Assembly (NCBI GenBank): GCA_964485235.1
Contig: CAZAIO010000082.1
Location: 1 to 12,041, forward strand
DNA length: 12,041 nucleotides
Direction of reading: 5' to 3'
Source of the DNA: CAZAIO01 sp964485235
GTDB taxonomy: Bacteria > Chloroflexota > Dehalococcoidia > GIF9 > UBA5629
The notes under the pieces were generated by a model, which saw only the letters and a program-made list of their open reading frames with translations, had not been told where the DNA came from and searched no databases. Both the position numbers and the translations under genes were made by a program. Position 1 is the stretch's first letter; every line of letters begins with the position of its first letter. Positions 8,257 through 12,041 of the stretch are shown here, piece by piece.

Positions 8257-8350
8257 TTTAAGAAAACCTGCTATTTCAACATTCTGAACAGCGCTTTTAT
8301 AAATTACTCAAGATCGCTAAAAACGTTTTATACTTCTACGGAGATTACTG
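8257..8350. other. Gap between oxidoreductase and glycyl radical enzyme genes
   Basis: This AT-rich spacer belongs to the 181-nt gap (8170-8350) that breaks the otherwise tight operon. It contains the palindrome AAAACGTTTT (8320-8329). I see no convincing terminator after the oxidoreductase stop and no good -35/-10 pair on the minus strand, so co-transcription of the oxidoreductase with the downstream genes is possible but not shown. Confidence 0.4.
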
Positions 8351-10177
8351 CTATATCCAGATGTCTGGGACAAGATCATCAAGCCCTAATTCAAGTAATT
8401 TTTCCTTGCTCGGTCTGGTCGTAATATGGTCCCATTCAAGTAGTTCAAGAGCCGAGTGAATTTCATTGTTGATATCGGATTTGACCCCGGCCAGCGGACC
8501 TGCTTTTTGCGGAGGGTCGCCAATAATTCTGGGATTCACTTTATGGTTAAGAGGATTTATGCCTTCTCGAATATTAAAAGCATGTCTTAAATTAACAACC
8601 CTCTCAGCGGTTTTCAATAATTCCTCATCCGTTACCTGCCACCCTGTTACAGCACTCACGTAATCGGCAATAAGTTTGATAGGCTCTTTCGGACCAAGAT
8701 AGCCTGTCTGACAAAGTCCGGTAATGTTGACGATATGAGCGAGAAAACCAAGGGGACCGAATCCCTGTGTGTGTCGTCCGGGAGTAGCATCCATCTGATA
8801 ACGTGCTGCAGGGGGTTGACCGGGAAAATAAGGTATGGGGGGTATAGGGAATTTCGGATCATGCATGCCTAATTCCTGGCCGCCTATATGTACGGCAAAT
8901 TTGCTCGATCCTTTACCAATTCTTTCGGCGGCTAATTTAACACCATCCGCTAAAATACTGCCAAATCCTTCTCTCTTTGCCAGTTTTTCCGTCATAGCAA
9001 CCATGCTGTGATGGTTTCCCCAGGCCAACTCAATGCCTTCAGTATCCGACTTGTCAATCAGTCCGTTTTCGAAACATTCGATCGCAAAAGCAATCGTAGT
9101 TCCAACCGATATGGTGTCCAGTCCATAGTCATCACAAAGATAATTTAACATTTCGATTGATGCGGTATCGTTGTTCAGGCACATCGTTCCAAAAGCAGCC
9201 TGTGTTTCATATTCAGGTCGTCGAACTCCAAGCGGATAGGAGTACTCTCCGGTTCCTTCTTTCAATGTAGCCTTGCAGCCAAGCGGACAGTGCCAGCACG
9301 CTATCCTCCTTTCAAGATTAGCTATCGCTGCATCGCCACTTAGTCCGGAAGAATCCGGAAAATCAACTAGTCCTACTCCGCCCCAGTTTTTAACAGGAGA
9401 GTCACCATTGTGAGCTTGAATGTGAGTCATGGCTGAGGTCCCATATTTATGACGTCTTTCAAACGCTGATTCCGCTCCACTTTTCATGGATTTGAGTACC
9501 GTTAAATGGTCTTCTCGTAACCGGTTTGCAGTTTCACTATCATAAATTGGAACTGTTAGACTGCCTTTTACTGCAACCGCCTTCAATTTCTTCGAACCCA
9601 TTACTGCGCCTAATCCTGCCCTTCCGGCTGTAGCGATTCGCCTTGTAAAAATGCCCGATAATCGAGATGTCATTTCTCCGGCTCTGCCGATACATACTAC
9701 TTCTGCCCCTTTACCAAGTTCGGACAGCAGTTCATCCTCAGTTCGATATGTATTTTTACCCCACAGATGACCGGCGTCTCTCAGTTCAGCTTTTCCGTTT
9801 TCGATGAATAGGTAAACAGGCTTTTCCGATATGCCTGTAAAGAAAATACCATCATATCCGGCAAATTTGAGGACAGGCCCGAAATGACCTCCGGAATTTG
9901 AATCTCCCCATCCGCCGGTGAGTGGCGACTTTGCAACTGCGGTGAACCGGCAGCCCATTATGGCGGGAGAACCTGTTAACGGTCCGGTAAGAAATCCAAG
10001 GATATTCCCGGGACCCAATGGATCGACACCTGCTTTCATATGACTATACAGGATTCTGGCTCCGATGCCATATCCCCCCATAAAATCACGGTAAAAACGC
10101 TCGTCAGGTGAATCCACATCAATTGAGCCATTGGAGAGATTTACAAATAATAGCTTTCCGCAATATCCATTAATCAT
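8351..10177 (-). CDS. aor: Tungsten-type aldehyde:ferredoxin oxidoreductase
   Basis: 608 aa, close to the 605 aa of the Pyrococcus furiosus AOR. Expected reaction: aldehyde + H2O + oxidised ferredoxin to carboxylate + reduced ferredoxin, or the reverse reduction of an acid, using tungsten-bispterin and one 4Fe-4S cluster in the cytoplasm. Seen: AOR N-terminal domain (about 1-205) beginning MINGYCGKLLFVNLSNG, with GFLTGPLTGS (61-70) and AGRAGLGAVMGSKKLKA (184-200); C-terminal domain with cluster cysteines C294-x2-C297-x3-C301 and the distant fourth C489 (ITGLC), equivalent to C288, C291, C295 and C494 of P. furiosus. Also RPEYET (320-325), DYGLDTISVG (350-359) and GQELGMHDP with H439. GAGG lies 11 nt before the ATG, a rather long spacing, but the N-terminus fits the family. 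It is the first gene of the leftward cluster, facing a divergent TRAP gene. The aldehyde substrate is unknown; it may handle a product of the operon. Confidence 0.94.
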   Translation of the reverse strand: MINGYCGKLLFVNLSNGSIDVDSPDERFYRDFMGGYGIGARILYSHMKAGVDPLGPGNILGFLTGPLTGSPAIMGCRFTAVAKSPLTGGWGDSNSGGHFGPVLKFAGYDGIFFTGISEKPVYLFIENGKAELRDAGHLWGKNTYRTEDELLSELGKGAEVVCIGRAGEMTSRLSGIFTRRIATAGRAGLGAVMGSKKLKAVAVKGSLTVPIYDSETANRLREDHLTVLKSMKSGAESAFERRHKYGTSAMTHIQAHNGDSPVKNWGGVGLVDFPDSSGLSGDAAIANLERRIACWHCPLGCKATLKEGTGEYSYPLGVRRPEYETQAAFGTMCLNNDTASIEMLNYLCDDYGLDTISVGTTIAFAIECFENGLIDKSDTEGIELAWGNHHSMVAMTEKLAKREGFGSILADGVKLAAERIGKGSSKFAVHIGGQELGMHDPKFPIPPIPYFPGQPPAARYQMDATPGRHTQGFGPLGFLAHIVNITGLCQTGYLGPKEPIKLIADYVSAVTGWQVTDEELLKTAERVVNLRHAFNIREGINPLNHKVNPRIIGDPPQKAGPLAGVKSDINNEIHSALELLEWDHITTRPSKEKLLELGLDDLVPDIWI

Positions 10178-10291
10178 ATATTTATTATCCTCAATTATTT
10201 ATTAAAAAAAGGTCAAAATTTAATATCAACAAAGAAAAAAATCCCCGAACTAATCATGTTATTAATTTGTATTAAAAACCCACCGCAGCTT

Positions 10292-10321
10292 TAAATACAG
10301 CTACATACGCAGCAATCTCAA
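10292..10321 (-). promoter_or_regulatory. Weak promoter candidate for the oxidoreductase operon
   Basis: On the minus strand TTGAGA (plus bases 10316-10321) is followed after 18 nt by TATTTA (10292-10297). The -35 matches TTGACA at 5 of 6 positions and the -10 matches TATAAT at 4 of 6. It lies about 115 nt upstream of the oxidoreductase ATG and just downstream (in its direction) of the perfect dyad at 10356-10373. Sequence match only; other AT-rich stretches could serve. Confidence 0.25.
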
Positions 10322-10355
10322 GTTCAAGCAGAATTGAGATGCATCATTCCGGTTT

Positions 10356-10373
10356 CTTATCACGAGTGATAAG
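10356..10373. promoter_or_regulatory. Perfect operator-like dyad CTTATCAC-GA-GTGATAAG
   Basis: Two 8-bp arms match perfectly around a 2-bp centre, an 18-bp site. This size and symmetry is typical of a dimeric helix-turn-helix regulator site. It lies upstream of the minus-strand promoter candidate and between both divergent genes. The half-site GTGAT/ATCAC recurs with opposite polarity in the dyad at 10454-10468. No regulator gene is visible in the window, so the cognate protein is unknown. Confidence 0.5.
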
Positions 10374-10433
10374 CACTTCTTCTATATACCTTTAAAATTA
10401 AGGGGACTTATTAATTAAAGAAATCGAATATCG

Positions 10434-10463
10434 TTGACTGTTTATTAAATATAGTGATATTAT
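10434..10463 (+). promoter_or_regulatory. Promoter candidate towards the TRAP gene, -10 inside a dyad
   Basis: TTGACT (10434-10439) is separated by 18 nt from TATTAT (10458-10463). Each matches the sigma-70/sigma-A consensus at 5 of 6 positions. The -10 lies within the dyad 10454-10468, an arrangement that would suit repression. A transcript from here would have a leader of roughly 380 nt before the TRAP start codon, covering the short ORF and the orphan Shine-Dalgarno. Confidence 0.35.
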
Positions 10464-10468
10464 ATCAC
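10454..10468. promoter_or_regulatory. Perfect dyad GTGATAT-T-ATATCAC overlapping a -10 element
   Basis: Seven-bp arms are perfectly inverted around one central base. It superficially resembles CRP/FNR sites (GTGA...TCAC), but the spacing between GTGA and TCAC is 7 rather than 6, so it is not a canonical CRP site. The position over the putative -10 suggests an operator. It shares the GTGAT half-site with the dyad 81 bp upstream. Confidence 0.45.
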
Positions 10469-10492
10469 AACGACAAATTCTTATAAATTAAC

Positions 10493-10506
10493 TTCTGTAG
10501 ACAGAA
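10493..10506. promoter_or_regulatory. Small dyad TTCTGT-AG-ACAGAA
   Basis: Six-bp perfect arms around 2 bp form a 14-bp site unlike the two GTGAT dyads. It could be a further regulator site or a small RNA hairpin just downstream of the plus-strand promoter candidate. Chance occurrence is possible in AT-rich DNA. Confidence 0.25.
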
Positions 10507-10513
10507 AATCTTT

Positions 10514-10541
10514 ATCATTCCCGGAGCCGGAAAAAAATGAT
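10514..10541. repeat. Hairpin with ATCATT/AATGAT arms and CCGG-AG-CCGG core, then T-run
   Basis: ATCATT (10514-10519) pairs with AATGAT (10536-10541), enclosing CCGG-AG-CCGG, and is followed by TTTTT at 10541-10545. It resembles an attenuator or weak intrinsic terminator in the TRAP leader. The core loop is tight and the arms are separated by an unpaired A-run, so stability is doubtful. The GGAG of the next short ORF lies inside it, so it could also mask that ribosome site. Confidence 0.25.
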
Positions 10542-10737
10542 TTTTCAAATTATTTTAATCCATTCAGAACCAAGCACATTGGCCGATAAAGCAGTTGACA
10601 GACTATCGAAATTATATGTCTGTAATTATATAGAACATTCATATGACTGTTGAAGATTTCCATTTATTGAAGAGCACGGGTTACAGGTTTCAATTGAATA
10701 TACAGACAAACAAAGAAAGAAATTGAAAAGAGAATAA
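10537..10737 (+). other. Short ORF with a single in-frame TGA (38 + 27 residues): recoded or broken small gene
   Basis: ATG at 10537, with GGAG 10 nt upstream, opens MIFQIILIHSEPSTLADK and runs to TGA at 10651-10653 (38 aa, ending SYDC). The same frame continues for 27 sense codons (RFPFIEEHGLQVSIEY, then a basic tail ending KLKRE) to TAA at 10735-10737. The TGA follows a Cys codon. If read as selenocysteine, the product is 66 aa with a Cys-Sec pair. Downstream, arms ATTGAAG (10666-10672) and TTTCAAT (10688-10694) can pair (7 bp with one G-U), with GGTTACAGGT in the loop and just after it. That resembles the apical part of the E. coli fdhF SECIS as I remember it. Alternatives are a nonsense-inactivated remnant or chance. 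I do not recognise the family. Confidence 0.25.
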
Positions 10738-10769
10738 TCGGTAGAAGTCAATTATTAATCTGGCATGAT

Positions 10770-10778
10770 AAGGAGGTG
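10770..10778 (+). promoter_or_regulatory. Orphan consensus Shine-Dalgarno AAGGAGGTG
   Basis: Nine bases match the anti-Shine-Dalgarno perfectly, yet no ATG, GTG or TTG lies 5-13 nt downstream. The next ATG is at 10801 (22 nt away) and opens only 7 codons. The motif lies inside a 19-codon ORF (ATG 10766, TAA 10823-10825). The true TRAP start is 72 nt further on with its own AGGGGG. It may be a relic, a ribosome stand-by site, or chance. Confidence 0.35.
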
Positions 10779-10849
10779 TAAACGTCACAAAGAAATTCAG
10801 ATGTTAATCATAACAAAAGCATAATCGAACGAAATCTCAGGGGGGAAAA

Positions 10850-11893
10850 GTGAAACGAGCTTTATTATTATTAAGTCTTTTATTAGTCTCTTTACTAGTT
10901 ATCGGTAGTGTTATCGGGTGCAGCAGTTCAGGAAAAAATACGTCAGGGGAACCAAAAGTACTCAGATTCACAACTGGTGGACCGGCCGAACACCCCGGAA
11001 CAATCCTGATACAGGAATTTGCCGATAATTTCAACGCAGCCGCTGGAGGAGAATATGTAATAAAGGTATTTCCCGGCGGTACACTGGTCTCAACACTGGA
11101 GCAGAATAATGCCATAAGAACAGGTGCGGTAGAAATGGGAGATGCCGCGACCAACTTTTATGCCGGTGACGATGCATCTTTTGGTGTTATGGATGTACCT
11201 TTCTTGCTTAATAATTTCGATGCGCAAATTGATTTTTCAAAGAATGCTCTCGGTATACTCGATCCGATAGCGCAGGAGAAATTTAATCAGAAAATGATAA
11301 TAACAGGTATCTACGGCACTAAAGATGTCTATTCTGTCGATAAGGCTGTAAAAACCCTTGATGACTGGAAAGGATTACTTGTTTCTATAAACACTCCTAT
11401 AGAATCAGACATGGTAAAAGCTTTAGGTGGAGCCCCCGTGCTTGTCGACTGGATTGACGAACTTCCCAGCTTGCAGAAAGGCGTGATTAATGCCGGTATC
11501 ATCTCAGCCCCGTTAGGCCTTGGCCCTATGGGTTATGCCGATGTCATTAAATATTATACGATTGCAAGCATGAAAGGTGGCATGCAGTTCTTTTCCATGA
11601 ACCTGGATGTATGGAAATCCTTGCCTAAAAACATTCAGAATGTGATGGTGAAAACAGCACAGGACTATGCAGATAACTTTAATGAAACATTTAAAAAGAT
11701 GGAAAAGGAATATGTAGAAAAATTAAAGACAGACGGTGTCCAGGTCTATTATCTGCCTAAAGACGAACATGCCAGGTGGGTTGCTGCTACAAAACAGGTT
11801 TGCGACGATTACTGGAATAGTCTTCCACAGGATATCGCAAAGAAATTTAAAGATTATGCTGAAAGTGCAAACAAGAAGTATCCAATAGAATAA
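10850..11893 (+). CDS. TRAP transporter solute-binding lipoprotein (DctP family)
   Basis: 347 aa, usual family length. It captures a small organic solute outside the membrane for a TRAP (DctQM) sodium-driven importer. Seen: signal peptide with KR at 2-3, a Leu-rich core and lipobox VIGC, so Cys24 should be lipidated; ATNFYAGDD (100-108), FGVMDVPFLL (111-120), a DDWKGLLVSINTP segment (171-183), LGGAPVLVDWIDELPSLQKG (192-211). Most DctP proteins have a conserved carboxylate-clamping Arg in the KGLKIRVP segment (R147 in SiaP). Here that place is Ser179, so the ligand may not be a typical carboxylate or may bind differently. The start is GTG with AGGGGG just upstream. The membrane subunits are absent from the window and would have to lie to the right or elsewhere. 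It is divergent from the catabolic genes and probably co-regulated. The ligand is not predictable. Confidence 0.9.
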   Translation: MKRALLLLSLLLVSLLVIGSVIGCSSSGKNTSGEPKVLRFTTGGPAEHPGTILIQEFADNFNAAAGGEYVIKVFPGGTLVSTLEQNNAIRTGAVEMGDAATNFYAGDDASFGVMDVPFLLNNFDAQIDFSKNALGILDPIAQEKFNQKMIITGIYGTKDVYSVDKAVKTLDDWKGLLVSINTPIESDMVKALGGAPVLVDWIDELPSLQKGVINAGIISAPLGLGPMGYADVIKYYTIASMKGGMQFFSMNLDVWKSLPKNIQNVMVKTAQDYADNFNETFKKMEKEYVEKLKTDGVQVYYLPKDEHARWVAATKQVCDDYWNSLPQDIAKKFKDYAESANKKYPIE

Positions 11894-11983
11894 TATAAAA
11901 CTGAAGTTGTTATATTTACCTGTTGAGTACTTTAACAAAATAGTCTGAATTTCAGCTTAATGAAATAAGACAGTATAAAAACT

Positions 11984-12020
11984 CTTACACCATAGGGGCT
12001 GACATCCCCTATGTTGTAAG
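11984..12020 (+). terminator. Strong hairpin after the TRAP gene (terminator or processing element)
   Basis: Arms 11984-11998 and 12006-12020 pair at 14 of 15 positions (CTTACACCATAGGGG against CCCCTATGTTGTAAG) around a 7-nt loop, about 90 nt after the TRAP stop. The flank is AT-rich but has no clear T-run, so it may be a partial terminator or an mRNA-stabilising element that lowers expression of downstream membrane subunits relative to the binding protein. Such an arrangement is common for binding-protein transport operons. No gene is recognisable between 11894 and 12041. Confidence 0.55.
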
Positions 12021-12041
12021 TAATATACCATATTTATGAAA

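Larger units (their letters stand above)
10178..10849. other. 672-nt divergent intergenic regulatory region
   Basis: This AT-rich region separates the oxidoreductase (minus) from the TRAP gene (plus). It contains three compact dyads (10356-10373, 10454-10468, 10493-10506), promoter candidates for both strands, a hairpin at 10514-10541, a short ORF interrupted by TGA (10537-10737) and an unpaired consensus Shine-Dalgarno (10770-10778). It is unusually long for simple divergent promoters. No tRNA, transposon end or CRISPR repeat was recognised in it. Confidence 0.7.

Noticed and set aside
8320..8329. Palindrome AAAACGTTTT as terminator of the oxidoreductase gene
   Set aside because: It has no loop, only one C-G centre and no stable stem; it is not a credible intrinsic terminator.
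10595..10626. Promoter with perfect TTGACA and TGTAAT
   Set aside because: The spacing is 20 nt, too long for an efficient sigma-70-type promoter, and no better -10 lies at 16-18 nt.
10837..11154. 105-codon minus-strand ORF over the TRAP gene start
   Set aside because: It is a mirror of the signal peptide and N-terminus of the TRAP protein, whose family motifs are clear on the plus strand.
12036..12041. ATG AAA at the right edge as start of the next TRAP gene
   Set aside because: No ribosome site precedes it and only two codons are visible.
1..12041. CRISPR arrays, insertion sequences, tRNA or rRNA genes
   Set aside because: No regularly spaced repeats, transposase motifs, terminal inverted repeats or recognisable RNA-gene features were found by reading.

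Overview
The window looks like a catabolic island from an anaerobic bacterium with moderate to low GC. Two oxygen-sensitive enzyme families are encoded side by side: a glycyl radical enzyme with its radical-SAM activase, and a tungsten-type aldehyde:ferredoxin oxidoreductase. The transporter-binding protein is a lipoprotein and several ribosome-binding sites are strong GGAG or AGGAGG types. These fit a Clostridia-like Firmicute, but a Desulfobacterota or other syntrophic lineage cannot be excluded from the sequence alone.

Layout. Seven genes lie head to tail on the minus strand and read leftwards from about 10180: aldehyde:ferredoxin oxidoreductase (8351-10177), glycyl radical enzyme homologue (5749-8169), its activase (4792-5712), three different family III CoA-transferases (3502-4761, 2290-3486, 1053-2264) and an acyl dehydratase of the MaoC/FAS1-like double-hotdog type that runs off the left edge (1-1007). 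From the glycyl radical enzyme onward the gaps are only 15-45 nt, so that part is almost certainly one operon. A 181-nt gap separates the oxidoreductase from it. Divergently, on the plus strand, a TRAP-type solute-binding lipoprotein (10850-11893) is followed by a strong hairpin. Its membrane subunits are not in the window. The 672-nt divergent intergenic region holds several perfect dyads, a promoter candidate overlapping one dyad, a short ORF interrupted by one in-frame TGA, and a consensus Shine-Dalgarno without a start codon.

How the genes may work together (inference): the TRAP protein captures a small organic solute; the radical enzyme and/or the tungsten enzyme perform the difficult redox or carbon-skeleton chemistry; the CoA-transferases exchange CoA between acid intermediates; the hotdog protein hydrates or dehydrates an enoyl-CoA. 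The general plan recalls anaerobic toluene/alkane activation (radical enzyme plus BbsEF-like CoA-transferases). However, the small subunits of benzylsuccinate synthase are absent and no substrate can be assigned.

Most notable: the glycyl radical enzyme is conserved throughout and keeps its active-site cysteine (C448), but the glycine that should carry the radical is threonine (T781, motif RVATYSAFF instead of RVxGYxxxF). Its activase keeps all iron-sulfur cysteines. In addition, one of the three CoA-transferases lacks the catalytic aspartate while its neighbour keeps it, and the TRAP protein lacks the usual carboxylate-binding arginine. The locus therefore departs from its families' key residues at three points.
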